Of a DNA stretch of 9,637 nt, positions 1 to 7,202 are shown piece after piece. Position 1 is the stretch's first letter. Every line of letters starts with the position of its first letter. The stretch spans positions 1-9,637 of the forward strand of contig JACMMN010000095.1 in NCBI GenBank assembly GCA_014379075.1, in the 5' to 3' direction. This DNA comes from Pyrinomonadaceae bacterium. GTDB taxonomy: Bacteria > Acidobacteriota > Blastocatellia > Pyrinomonadales > Pyrinomonadaceae. The translations under genes were made by a program, and so were the position numbers. The notes beneath the pieces are model-generated. The model was given only the letters and a program-made list of their open reading frames with translations. It made no database searches and was not told where the DNA came from.

Positions 1-792
1 CTAAATACTTATTTTCTCACCCGTCAAAAGCGTCGCTTTTACTGTAAACCGAAACGTCAAATTCTCTGCATTATCATCGATAAGCTTTGCAAGTGTGACG
101 CGGACGCGTTCCTGTTCGTCTTCGTCGATAAAATCCAGCCACGCGGGCAGCAGGAAATCGGCGACCAGCGGCGAATCGATAAAATCGGTGCCGTTTGCGA
201 ATTCGAATATTTCGGATCCGGTGACGGTTTTTATTTTGGAAAGGCCTAAGTTAGCCGCCATTTCCTCGACGGCGGAGATGGTTGGAATTGTGGATATCAA
301 CCGCTCGATCTCAACGGAGCTGTCGAGCAGATCAGCGTTCAAAAAGCTTTCCCATAGAAAGGAAAAGATCTCGCCGAAGCTTCCGGCGGTCGGCAGGAAA
401 TAGGCGACGCGCTTGTCGGACAGATCGGTAATATCACCCAAAAACTCCGACATCTCATCAGGCTGAACGAAGCTCGCATCGGCGATGACCAGGTCGAAGG
501 TCTCGCGGGGGAATTCGTTTAGGAATGCGATCTCGGCCTGTACGATGTCGGCTTTTCCATGCGCCAAGATATTCGCCTGCATGTCATCGCTGTAGGCGGC
601 GATCCGCGAATCGGCTTCGAGCTTTTCCCGCAGCCCGAGCACATGGTTTCCGGTGCCGGGATTTACATACAAAATTTCCTTATCGCCGGCGAACTTAAAA
701 TTCTTATCGAAAATCTCTGTAAACCGCAGCGTCCAATCCGGCGTGATGAAAAGATCGCGCAAGATCGCGAGTTCCTTCTCTGTTTTATTCAT
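1..792 (-). CDS. class I SAM-dependent methyltransferase-like protein
   Basis: This is a complete 263-residue protein: ATG at 792-790, TAG at 3-1. Residues about 38-112 look like the first half of a Rossmann-type methyltransferase. A glycine loop follows a beta strand (ILYVNPGTGNH, 40-50), then a second-strand acidic pair (AYSDD, 66-70) and a motif-IV-like strand (FDLVIADASFVQP, 99-111). The loop is atypical: VNPGTG replaces the usual D/E-x-GxGxG, so SAM binding is likely but not certain. The C-terminal half is rich in acidic and hydrophobic residues and gives no clue to substrate. There is no signal peptide or membrane segment, so it is probably cytoplasmic. No Shine-Dalgarno is visible in the 20 nt before the ATG. 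It is transcribed divergently from the SDR gene across a short repeat-filled gap. The fold call is reasonable; the substrate is unknown. Confidence 0.72.
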   Translation of the reverse strand: MNKTEKELAILRDLFITPDWTLRFTEIFDKNFKFAGDKEILYVNPGTGNHVLGLREKLEADSRIAAYSDDMQANILAHGKADIVQAEIAFLNEFPRETFDLVIADASFVQPDEMSEFLGDITDLSDKRVAYFLPTAGSFGEIFSFLWESFLNADLLDSSVEIERLISTIPTISAVEEMAANLGLSKIKTVTGSEIFEFANGTDFIDSPLVADFLLPAWLDFIDEDEQERVRVTLAKLIDDNAENLTFRFTVKATLLTGEKISI

Positions 793-824
793 ATCTATAT
801 GGTGGATCGTCGGCTGAAAATCGT

Positions 825-878
825 CAATCGTAAATCGTGAAAAGCAGTTGACGATTACCGTTCAACGATTCACAATTG
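825..878. repeat. imperfect inverted repeat with AATCGTN heptamer copies
   Basis: The arm at 825-841 matches the reverse complement of 861-878 at 15 of 17 positions, with one bulged base; the loop is 842-860. Read as minus-strand RNA the two mismatches become G-U pairs. Three tandem heptamers AATCGTC, AATCGTA and AATCGTG (819-839) precede and overlap the left arm, and the reversed core ACGATT recurs at 851-856 and 865-870. A second 9-bp perfect inverted repeat (819-827 with 848-856) competes with the first pairing. The element fills the gap between the divergent methyltransferase and SDR genes, and its right foot ends 11 nt before the SDR start codon. A possible -35/-10 pair (TTGACG 848-853, CACAAT 871-876, 17-nt spacer) lies inside it, but is weak. 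It could be a short tandem repeat family, an operator or a hairpin. Confidence 0.6.
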
Positions 879-881
879 AGG
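877..881 (+). promoter_or_regulatory. Shine-Dalgarno of the SDR gene
   Basis: TGAGG lies 8 nt before the ATG at 890. This supports 890 over the in-frame TTG at 848, whose extra 14 residues do not resemble an SDR N-terminus. The site overlaps the last bases of the right arm of the adjacent inverted repeat. Confidence 0.6.
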
Positions 882-889
882 CAATCACG

Positions 890-1663
890 ATGGCAAAGCA
901 CATCAAAGAACTGTTCGATCTGACCGGCAAAACCGCAATAGTGACCGGCGGCTCTCGCGGCATCGGCAAGGAGATGGCTGAGGCTCTCGCCGAGGCCGGT
1001 GCGAACCTTATGCTCTGCGCCCGCCGGGCAGAATGGCTCGACGAAACCGTTAACGAATTCCGGGCGAATAACTTTAATGTCGCCGGAAAAGTTTGCGATG
1101 TGGTAAATCCAGAGGAAGTTCAGGCGGTTGTCGATGAAACCGTCCGCACATTCGGCAAGGTCGATATTTTGATAAACAACGCCGGCACGTCGTGGGGTGC
1201 GATGCCGGAGGACATGCCGCTTGAAAAATGGAAACAGGTGATCGATATTAACCTGACCGGATGTTTTCTTTTCGCACAGGCCGCCGGACGTGAGATGCTG
1301 AATCAAAATAACGGTTCGATAATTAATATCACCTCGATAGCCGGGATGACATCGAGTGCGAACGGGCCATTTTATGCAGGATATGCTGCAAGTAAGGCTG
1401 GGCTTATCGGGTTGACACGCGAACTGGCGGCAAGCTGGGGCCGACGCGGAATTCGCGTAAACGCTATCGCTCCGGGCTTTTTTCACTCTCGTCTGGCAGA
1501 TGCCGTGATAGATATTTACGAACGCTCGATACAGGAAAACAACATCGTTCCGCGAATCGGCGAGGAGGGTGAATTAAAAGGTATTACGGTTTTTCTCGCG
1601 TCGGACGCCTCAAGCTATATAACCGGGCAGACTATTGCGGTCGATGGCGGCATGACGGTGTGA
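890..1663 (+). CDS. SDR family NAD(P)-dependent oxidoreductase
   Basis: This 257-residue classical short-chain dehydrogenase/reductase has the full family signature. The nucleotide-binding TGGSRGIG is at 19-26, NNAG at 96-99 and the structural Asn at 121 in DINL. The catalytic triad is Ser149, Tyr165 and Lys169 (YAASK), and the C-terminal VDGG is at 251-254. The length is typical. Arg residues soon after the second strand (CARR, 43-46) suggest NADPH preference, which is inference. The N-terminus (xLFDLTGKTAIVTGG) resembles gluconate 5-dehydrogenase or 3-oxoacyl-ACP reductase-like SDRs, but substrate cannot be read from sequence. It is cytoplasmic. ATG 890 was chosen because of TGAGG 8 nt upstream. 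The metal permease gene follows 85 nt downstream on the same strand across a strong hairpin. Confidence 0.93.
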   Translation: MAKHIKELFDLTGKTAIVTGGSRGIGKEMAEALAEAGANLMLCARRAEWLDETVNEFRANNFNVAGKVCDVVNPEEVQAVVDETVRTFGKVDILINNAGTSWGAMPEDMPLEKWKQVIDINLTGCFLFAQAAGREMLNQNNGSIINITSIAGMTSSANGPFYAGYAASKAGLIGLTRELAASWGRRGIRVNAIAPGFFHSRLADAVIDIYERSIQENNIVPRIGEEGELKGITVFLASDASSYITGQTIAVDGGMTV

Positions 1664-1668
1664 CAGTT

Positions 1669-1740
1669 GCAGAAGCCTGACCTTTAAGAAGGGCTTAACT
1701 GCCGGTAAAAGAAAACCCTTCCGAACGGTCAGGCTTCTGC
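1669..1740 (+). repeat. strong hairpin/inverted repeat ahead of the permease gene
   Basis: The 14-nt arm GCAGAAGCCTGACC (1669-1682) is perfectly repeated in inverse at 1727-1740. A central 5-by-5 stretch holds two further A-T pairs, and an inner perfect stem GAAGGG/CCCTTC (1688-1693 with 1716-1721) closes a 22-nt loop. In total 22 of 25 positions pair. There is no T-run after it on either strand, so it is not a typical intrinsic terminator. It begins 6 nt after the SDR stop and ends 8 nt before the permease ATG, where no clear Shine-Dalgarno is present. It may be a translational control hairpin, an mRNA-processing or stability element between co-transcribed genes, or a REP/MITE-like repeat. 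I see no target-site duplication. Confidence 0.75.
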
Positions 1741-1748
1741 CGAAAATT

Positions 1749-2453
1749 ATGGAAATTACCCCTGAATTATCGACGATTTCGGTCCTGCTGATCGGTTTTT
1801 TGCTCGGCTTGCAGCACGCGGTCGAGGCAGACCATCTGGCGGCTGTTTCGACAATCGTAAGCGAAAAGAAAAACATTTTTGCGGCCTCGATCGTCGGCGG
1901 CCTGTGGGGGCTCGGTCATACCATTTCACTGTTTATTGTCGGGCTGGCGGTCATCTTTCTCAAACTGCAAATCTCGGAATCAGCCGAAGCAAAGCTGGAG
2001 GCAGTCGTCGGCGGAATGCTTGTTTTGCTCGGTTTGAATGCTCTCCGCAAACTCTTTACGGCAAAAGAAATTCACGTTCATGCTCACGAACACGGCACAC
2101 GCGAGCACCTGCATTTTCACGCGCACGACGAGCAAACCGAGGACGCATCGCATCACCGCTTTAGCCCGCGGTCGGTCGTTATCGGAATGGTGCATGGACT
2201 GGCCGGAAGCGCGGCATTGATGCTTTTGGTCGTGCCGACGATTACCTCGCCCGCTCTCGCAATGCTGTACATTCTGATCTTTGGCATCGGATCAATTGGC
2301 GGAATGATGGTGATGAGTCTCCTCATTGGCCTTCCAATTCACTTTTCCGCAAATCGTTTTGCGATTCTAAATAAAGCTATTCGGTTGTTCGCCGGTGTTT
2401 TCAGCCTCGGATTGGGAACTTACATAATTTACGAAAAGCTGATAGTTGCGTAA
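1749..2453 (+). CDS. NicO/UreH-type nickel/cobalt permease family protein
   Basis: This is a 234-residue polytopic inner-membrane protein with about six hydrophobic segments (roughly 10-22, 45-72, 85-102, 142-163, 168-195, 210-228). The first helix carries the HX4DH motif typical of nickel/cobalt permeases (His23, Asp28, His29, in HAVEADHLAAV). It is followed by GLGHT (54-58), and by VHGLAGSAAL (148-157), which is typical of UreH-like members. A hydrophilic loop at 109-136 holds ten histidines (HVHAHEHG, HLHFHAH, HH) and probably binds metal. The length matches the short UreH/NicO class. No urease, hydrogenase or cobalamin gene is nearby, so the ion and the direction of transport (uptake or export) are open. 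The start lies 8 nt after a strong hairpin, without an evident Shine-Dalgarno. Confidence 0.85.
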   Translation: MEITPELSTISVLLIGFLLGLQHAVEADHLAAVSTIVSEKKNIFAASIVGGLWGLGHTISLFIVGLAVIFLKLQISESAEAKLEAVVGGMLVLLGLNALRKLFTAKEIHVHAHEHGTREHLHFHAHDEQTEDASHHRFSPRSVVIGMVHGLAGSAALMLLVVPTITSPALAMLYILIFGIGSIGGMMVMSLLIGLPIHFSANRFAILNKAIRLFAGVFSLGLGTYIIYEKLIVA

Positions 2454-2466
2454 CGTGAGCCTTCTT

Positions 2467-3189
2467 TCACTTGACGAATTCAAATTCACCGAATTTTTCC
2501 GGGACGTGAAAATTCGGCACTTCAGTTTCGGTCGGCGACCACGCCAGATAACCGCGGTCCGGGTCTTTTCCGATACACCTGAGCAGATTGCCGAGCCAGA
2601 TATCGCCTGCCTTCGGCTCGGTGCCAAAAGCCTTCCACTCGATCCTGATCGCCATCAGCACTGTGTTCTTTTCAATCGCCGCGAATGAATCCATTCCGGA
2701 TTTGTACCTCCAATCCGTTCGTCGTTCGGTGCCGGTATAATCGATAAAAAGGTCGGTCCATTCACCGTTAGGTGCGATCTCGAATTCGTAATATTTCCTG
2801 CGGTCGTTCCGCTTAGGTGCCAGGAAGATCTCGCAGACATCCCTGTCCCAAAGCTTGTCGGTTTTCGTTTTTAGATTCGGGACATCGGAAATGATCAGCG
2901 GCTCGGTTTGGTTCGCTTCAAAACGGACATAGATCGCGGTGTCCGACCATAATAGTTTCGCTTTGAATTGCCTTCCGGGCGGAGCTGCTTTCCCCGACCA
3001 ATATTTGCTGATCACAACCTCCTTCGCTTTAGCCCAGCTTTTATGGCCGATATCGCTGACCGGAAAATCTTTCGACGTATATTTTATTTCGGCTTTAATT
3101 TTATTGTTTGCGGGCATGTTTTGAGCGGCGGCTTCCGTGAGGGCAAGCGCGGAGACAAGAATTACAAATGCGGTTTCTATGAGCTTCAT
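2467..3189 (-). CDS. exported carbohydrate-binding family 9-like protein
   Basis: This 240-residue protein has a signal peptide: Lys2, a hydrophobic core at about 5-18 and an Ala-rich cleavage site near EAAAQN (20-24). It is probably periplasmic or secreted. The mature part resembles the CBM9-like/DOMON-type beta-sandwich. Visible pieces are LLWSDTAIYVRFEA (79-92), KLWDRDVCEIFLAP (112-125), YYEFEIAPNGEW (133-144) and the terminal FGEFEF (233-238). These match the usual order in stand-alone family 9-like binding proteins. No catalytic domain is attached, so it probably binds a sugar or other ligand, which is inference. ATG 3189 is preferred over ATG 3207 because AGGA sits 5 nt before it and the signal peptide then starts cleanly. 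It is last in a probable three-gene operon, 28 nt after the DUF2156 gene, and its 3' end lies only 13 nt from that of the convergent permease gene. Confidence 0.78.
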   Translation of the reverse strand: MKLIETAFVILVSALALTEAAAQNMPANNKIKAEIKYTSKDFPVSDIGHKSWAKAKEVVISKYWSGKAAPPGRQFKAKLLWSDTAIYVRFEANQTEPLIISDVPNLKTKTDKLWDRDVCEIFLAPKRNDRRKYYEFEIAPNGEWTDLFIDYTGTERRTDWRYKSGMDSFAAIEKNTVLMAIRIEWKAFGTEPKAGDIWLGNLLRCIGKDPDRGYLAWSPTETEVPNFHVPEKFGEFEFVK

Positions 3190-3194
3190 CTTAA

Positions 3195-3198
3195 TCCT
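3195..3198 (-). promoter_or_regulatory. Shine-Dalgarno deciding the CBM9-like start
   Basis: On the minus strand AGGA is followed by TTAAG and then ATG (3189-3187), a good 5-nt spacing. The upstream in-frame ATG at 3207 would put this site inside the coding sequence and add MRYRIK before the signal peptide. Confidence 0.6.
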
Positions 3199-3217
3199 GT
3201 ATCTCATAATCCAGTAT

Positions 3218-4381
3218 TTACTTAGTTTCGGCCGAGGGCTTTCGAAAAAGAAATTTTTTAAAACGCGCGATCTCGGTTTGCGCCGCCCGGAACAATCCGC
3301 CCGAAATCAAGCGGAAAGGCTCATTTCCGCTGAAAGCCGAGGCGATCGAATATAGCGTGCCGCCGGAGAATTCGGGTTCGTTTGAGATCGCGAATATCGG
3401 CTCCCATCTGTCCGGAGCAAGTTTCGCTTTAAAGCTGTCCAGCCCATCGAAATTATAGAATCTTTGCCCGTGCTTCCGCATCCACGCAAGCAGCAAACGC
3501 AGCCACAGCGGATTATCGAAAGGCTCGATCTTCGCCCGTTTCGAAAGGGGCGCGAGGCCGAGCGTAACATATTCGTATCTGCCCTCACCCAACGCCCGCA
3601 TCCCGGCGTCCATCATTAGCTCGACGGTTCCGTTCGGTGCCGACGGGCGATGCGGAAACTGTTCGGTGAGCCATCCGTTTCGATTGGGAATAGGCGACAG
3701 CAATAAAAAACCAACGACTTTTTGCTTATGTTCGGCCACCAGGATACGCCGGTTCTCGAGCCGCCCGAGCGTGTCCGGCTCAACCATGAAATGCAGCGGC
3801 GGAAGTCCTTTTGACGAGAGCCAGACCGACAAACATTCATTAAGTTCTGCGTTGTCGCGAGCCCGATCGATAGGCCATTCCGTGACGGTAACTCCTTTAT
3901 TTCTCGCCCGGTTAAGCTGCGCTCGCAGCGAACTGTGACCTGCTACAATTTCCGGCCAACGGGAAGGATTCCAGCACGGCTGCGCTCCGAGCAAAATTTT
4001 AGAATGATCGTCGGATTTTTTGAGAACCGATTCTAGCCGTGCTTCAGCACCGAAATAGCAGACAGTCTGGTTTGCATTTTTGGAATTCGATTCAAATTCT
4101 ATAACAACCCCGGGCAAATCCTCTTCCCTGCAAACCGGAGCTCCAGCAACGACGCGGGTTGTTGCGGTAGAAACATATCCGACGACGGATTCGTTATTTG
4201 AGCCGAACCAATATTCAATGCCAGGATTGACGATCTGAAAACAGGTCGAATTCCACCCGTGTTTCAGTATGAGTTCGCGGACGCGCGAAAAGTCAGAACC
4301 GGGAGCGGTAGAGACCGGGTTCTTGATAGCCGGAGCTAATGACCCATTCTCTACCGCTTCCGGTTCTAACTCATATCGCAT
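3218..4381 (-). CDS. DUF2156 / MprF C-terminal-like (phosphatidylglycerol lysyltransferase-type) protein
   Basis: This is a 387-residue protein related to the C-terminal aminoacyl-transferase domain of MprF (LPG synthase C / DUF2156, two GNAT-like halves). Supporting stretches are the basic helix LRAQLNRARNKG (152-163), GWLTEQFPHRPSAPNGTVE (236-254), and the family hallmark near the end, FKAKLAPDRWEPIF (317-330). MprF itself has a large N-terminal flippase membrane domain. Here there is none and no signal peptide, so the protein is soluble or membrane-peripheral. In MprF this domain transfers an amino acid from aminoacyl-tRNA to phosphatidylglycerol; stand-alone homologues are mostly uncharacterised, so activity is inference. 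Its ATG shares one base with the TAA of the upstream ABC1 kinase gene (TAATG), implying translational coupling. The CBM9-like gene follows 28 nt later. Confidence 0.82.
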   Translation of the reverse strand: MRYELEPEAVENGSLAPAIKNPVSTAPGSDFSRVRELILKHGWNSTCFQIVNPGIEYWFGSNNESVVGYVSTATTRVVAGAPVCREEDLPGVVIEFESNSKNANQTVCYFGAEARLESVLKKSDDHSKILLGAQPCWNPSRWPEIVAGHSSLRAQLNRARNKGVTVTEWPIDRARDNAELNECLSVWLSSKGLPPLHFMVEPDTLGRLENRRILVAEHKQKVVGFLLLSPIPNRNGWLTEQFPHRPSAPNGTVELMMDAGMRALGEGRYEYVTLGLAPLSKRAKIEPFDNPLWLRLLLAWMRKHGQRFYNFDGLDSFKAKLAPDRWEPIFAISNEPEFSGGTLYSIASAFSGNEPFRLISGGLFRAAQTEIARFKKFLFRKPSAETK

Positions 4382-6129
4382 TACTTATTAGTATTCACCA
4401 CCGTCTTAAACGCCATTTTCGCGAGCTTCCAGGTGCGGTTCCAATCGATCTTGCCGCTGTCGTCGCGGCCCATTAATTTATTGACGAAGATCTTGCGAAA
4501 ATCATTGCCCTCACGGCGAAGCATGAATTCTTTCGCGAATGGCTTCGCCGTTTCGAAAAAGTTGAATTCCGGATCGGTAACTATGCCGATGCCTTCGAGG
4601 GTCATCAACGCCTTCATAATATAAGTAAAATTCGACGGCAGACGAAACGGATAATCGTACATCACATCGGCGAGATCGTAGGTAAGTTCCTTAAAATTGA
4701 CATCTTTCAGCTTCAAATTTAAGTGAAACTCGAACATTTTTTCGACAACCGGACGGACGCTGTCGGCATTTGACCCGGGTTTTAGAAAATCGAGATCGAT
4801 CAGATCCTGCGCAATACCGGCCGGGTCTTTGCTGACGACATGGAAAAAAGCGTCGATCATCTTCGCCTGAAGCTCCGGCGTGATCCGGCCGACCATCCCG
4901 AAATCGAAAAACGCGATTCGGCCGTCCGGCATCACCAGCAAATTGCCGGGATGCGGATCGGCATGAAAAAATCCGTCCTCAAGAAGCTGTTTAAGGTAAG
5001 TTTTTATGAGCAGGCGGTTTACCTTTTCGGGTGACACGTTGAGCGACTGCAAGATTTCGAGATCCACGACTTTTGTGCCGTGGATGAATTCCATCGTCAG
5101 GACCTTCGAAGACGTAGCGCCCCAATAAATTTTCGGAACGTGAATGTTGTCCCAGTTCTTGAAATTCTCGCGAAAACGCTCGGCATTTTTCCCTTCGGCG
5201 GCGTAATCCATTTCTTCGTGGATAGTTGTATCGAATTCACGAAGCATTCCCGCCCAATCGGCGTTTTCGTTAAGCCGCGGAAACCGTTCAGCGAATTTGG
5301 TTACCTTGCGAAGGATTTCGATATCGCCTTTGATAGTCGCGTCGAGATTCGGCCGCTGTACCTTGACAGCGACTTCCTCGCCCGTAAAAAGTTTCGCCCG
5401 GTAAACCTGCCCAAGCGACGCGGCAGCAACCGGTTCGACCTCGAATTCGGCGTAAACCTCGTTGATCTTGCGTCCCAATTCCTTCTCGATCCGGGCAAAG
5501 GCGATCGCGTTCGGAAACGCCGGAACATTGTCCTGCAGCTCGCCGAGAGCTTTCACAAACGGAAGCGGCAACAGGTCGGCACGGGTGCCGAGCGATTGGC
5601 CGATCTTGATGAATGTCGGCCCGAGTTCGATCAGTTTGTCTTTCAGCCAGACAGCTTGCTTCTCCTGATTGACTTCCTTATTTCTTTCGCCGCCGATAAA
5701 AAACCAGCGCAGTAAAAGCAAAAATTGGTGAAGGAACCAGAGCCTGACGCCGTAAAGTTTTTCGCCGTAAACCGCCATCCGCGTCAGCCGCTCGGCGGTC
5801 TGCATCCGCCCCAATGCATATTTTAACTGGGCTGAACGATGCAGTTCGTATTGGTCCAGATAAAGGTAAAGCGAAAGCTTACCGATCACCCGCGACACCT
5901 CAAATATGCGCAAATAACCACGAAAACCGGTATATTTTCGCCCGACCTCGGCTTCGCGTTCAGTCAAACACTTCTCTTCCGCCTTGAGATCCTTGTTCAA
6001 AACCTGCGTGTTATTCGACGGTGCTCTGGGTGAAACGAGAGCTCTGCGGTGGCCGTTGGTGTTTGCATCGGTAGTTTCGCTAATTGATTCCAAAACCGCC
6101 ATTCCCTGCTTGTTTTCCAATTCTTTCAT
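4381..6129 (-). CDS. ABC1/AarF/UbiB-type atypical kinase
   Basis: This 582-residue protein has all the hallmarks of the ABC1 (UbiB/COQ8/ADCK) family. KxGQ is present as K175-I-G-Q178 in FIKIGQSLGTRADLLP. The Ala-rich nucleotide loop VAAASLGQV is at 234-242 and the invariant Lys256 is in VAVKVQRP. EEMDYAAEG is at 305-313, the catalytic loop HADPHPGN at 389-396 and the metal-binding DFG at 409-411. These proteins are ATPases or kinase-like factors supporting isoprenoid quinone and lipid handling at the inner membrane. Residues 1-60 are polar and probably disordered. A hydrophobic stretch (about 129-146) may touch the membrane, and the C-terminal membrane hairpin of UbiB is not evident. The start has GGGA 6-7 nt upstream. 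It leads the operon with DUF2156 and CBM9-like genes; 110 nt separate it from ribF, which reads the same way. Confidence 0.92.
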   Translation of the reverse strand: MKELENKQGMAVLESISETTDANTNGHRRALVSPRAPSNNTQVLNKDLKAEEKCLTEREAEVGRKYTGFRGYLRIFEVSRVIGKLSLYLYLDQYELHRSAQLKYALGRMQTAERLTRMAVYGEKLYGVRLWFLHQFLLLLRWFFIGGERNKEVNQEKQAVWLKDKLIELGPTFIKIGQSLGTRADLLPLPFVKALGELQDNVPAFPNAIAFARIEKELGRKINEVYAEFEVEPVAAASLGQVYRAKLFTGEEVAVKVQRPNLDATIKGDIEILRKVTKFAERFPRLNENADWAGMLREFDTTIHEEMDYAAEGKNAERFRENFKNWDNIHVPKIYWGATSSKVLTMEFIHGTKVVDLEILQSLNVSPEKVNRLLIKTYLKQLLEDGFFHADPHPGNLLVMPDGRIAFFDFGMVGRITPELQAKMIDAFFHVVSKDPAGIAQDLIDLDFLKPGSNADSVRPVVEKMFEFHLNLKLKDVNFKELTYDLADVMYDYPFRLPSNFTYIMKALMTLEGIGIVTDPEFNFFETAKPFAKEFMLRREGNDFRKIFVNKLMGRDDSGKIDWNRTWKLAKMAFKTVVNTNK

Positions 6130-6239
6130 TTAAATCCCGGTAACGGCCGTTTTGACAGCCAAATCGCCCATTTTAATCCTAATGTTTTTCGATGTAACAA
6201 GCGGTCAATGCTTTGTATATTAATCCAATGCCATCAATT
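6130..6239 (-). promoter_or_regulatory. leader region of the ABC1 kinase operon
   Basis: This 110-nt gap separates ribF from the kinase gene, both on the minus strand, and is the likely place for the operon promoter. It contains a perfect 10-bp palindrome AACGGCCGTT (6142-6151) about 13 nt before the start codon. No convincing -35/-10 pair or T-tailed hairpin was seen, so transcription through from ribF is also possible. Confidence 0.3.
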
Positions 6240-7193
6240 TCACAGTATTTCCAGCATATTCCGTACGCCGTCATGTTTAAAATAGTTCAATGCCCGAGCC
6301 GTGTCCTTTTCGATCTGTGCTTTTAATTCGTCTATTCCGTTGAATTTGCGTTCGTCGCGGATGCGATGCAGAAACCGCACGCGAAGCACATCTCCGTACA
6401 AATCGCCGTCAAAATCGAAAAGGTAAGTCTCTATGGATGGTTCGGCCTCGTTCTCAAAGGTCGGGCGGACGCCGATGTTGGTGATGCTTCGCCGCCACGT
6501 TCCATCGACCAATGTCGCAGTCGCGTAAACACCAAATCTTGGGATGACGCGGTTGTGGGGTTTTAGATTAGCTGTCGGGAAGCCTATGGTGTGGCCCCGG
6601 CGGTTACCGCGAATAATTACGCCTTCGACGCCGTATGGCCGTCCGAGCATCCGGCGGACGAGATTAACTTTTCCATCGGCTAGGAGGTTCCGAATCCTGG
6701 AAGAACTGATGCGTTCACCTCGAAGCCGGACCTCATCGACCTCATCGGCAAAAAAACCGAGTTCCCGGCTTACCTTTCGCAAAAGCTCAATGTTCCCGCC
6801 GCGATCCTTTCCGAATTCAAAGCCTTTGCCGAGATAAACTTCCTTTGCGTGTAAGCGGTCACGGACGATATCGGACAGAAACTCAGTCGCGTCCATTTGT
6901 GCAAATTTCAGATCGAACGGAATAACGATCGCCTGTTCGATCCCCAAAACCTCAAAATTTGCGAGGCGCTGATCGAGAGTCTGCAAAAGCGGCGGCGCGG
7001 ACTGCGGATGCAAAACCGAGCGCGGATGCGGATCGAACGTAATTGCTGTGGACACAGCATTTATGGCCTTTGCACGTTCAACAACCGTCTGCATTATCCG
7101 CTGATGCCCAAGATGCAGCCCGTCAAAAACACCGAGCGTAACGACGGTCGGCCGTGCGATATTCGCATTCTCGGTTCCGTGAAATATTTTCAT
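6240..7193 (-). CDS. ribF: bifunctional riboflavin kinase / FAD synthetase
   Basis: RibF phosphorylates riboflavin to FMN and then adenylates FMN to FAD in the cytoplasm. At 317 residues it has the usual length. The N-terminal FMN adenylyltransferase domain shows GVFDGLHLGH (21-30, with the HxGH nucleotide motif), TFDPHP (52-57), GKGFEFGKD (122-130) and ISSSRIR (162-168). The C-terminal flavokinase domain shows GHTIGFPTANL (200-210, with the PTAN motif), and SIETYLFDF (253-261), in which Glu255 fits the catalytic base. The ATG follows the purine run AAAGAAAGA. Directly beyond that, upstream, is a 95-nt palindrome separating it from hldD. No FMN-riboswitch-like sequence is seen, as expected for a housekeeping ribF. 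A 110-nt gap then leads to the kinase operon. Confidence 0.96.
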   Translation of the reverse strand: MKIFHGTENANIARPTVVTLGVFDGLHLGHQRIMQTVVERAKAINAVSTAITFDPHPRSVLHPQSAPPLLQTLDQRLANFEVLGIEQAIVIPFDLKFAQMDATEFLSDIVRDRLHAKEVYLGKGFEFGKDRGGNIELLRKVSRELGFFADEVDEVRLRGERISSSRIRNLLADGKVNLVRRMLGRPYGVEGVIIRGNRRGHTIGFPTANLKPHNRVIPRFGVYATATLVDGTWRRSITNIGVRPTFENEAEPSIETYLFDFDGDLYGDVLRVRFLHRIRDERKFNGIDELKAQIEKDTARALNYFKHDGVRNMLEIL

Positions 7194-7202
7194 TCTTTCT
7201 TT

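Noticed and set aside
819..839. CRISPR array.
   Set aside because: The repeats are 7 nt and contiguous, with no spacers and no cas genes.
848..889. An in-frame TTG at 848 would extend the SDR by 14 residues.
   Set aside because: The extension lies in the repeat region, does not resemble an SDR N-terminus, and TGAGG is well placed for ATG 890.
824..1486. A 220-residue open frame on the minus strand.
   Set aside because: It is antisense to the SDR, has no family resemblance and is Cys/His-rich as antisense frames often are.
1669..1740. Intrinsic terminator after the SDR gene.
   Set aside because: The hairpin is strong but no T-run follows on either strand, and it directly abuts the next start codon.
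5080..5715. A 211-residue open frame on the plus strand.
   Set aside because: It is antisense to the ABC1 kinase, whose motifs are complete through this stretch.
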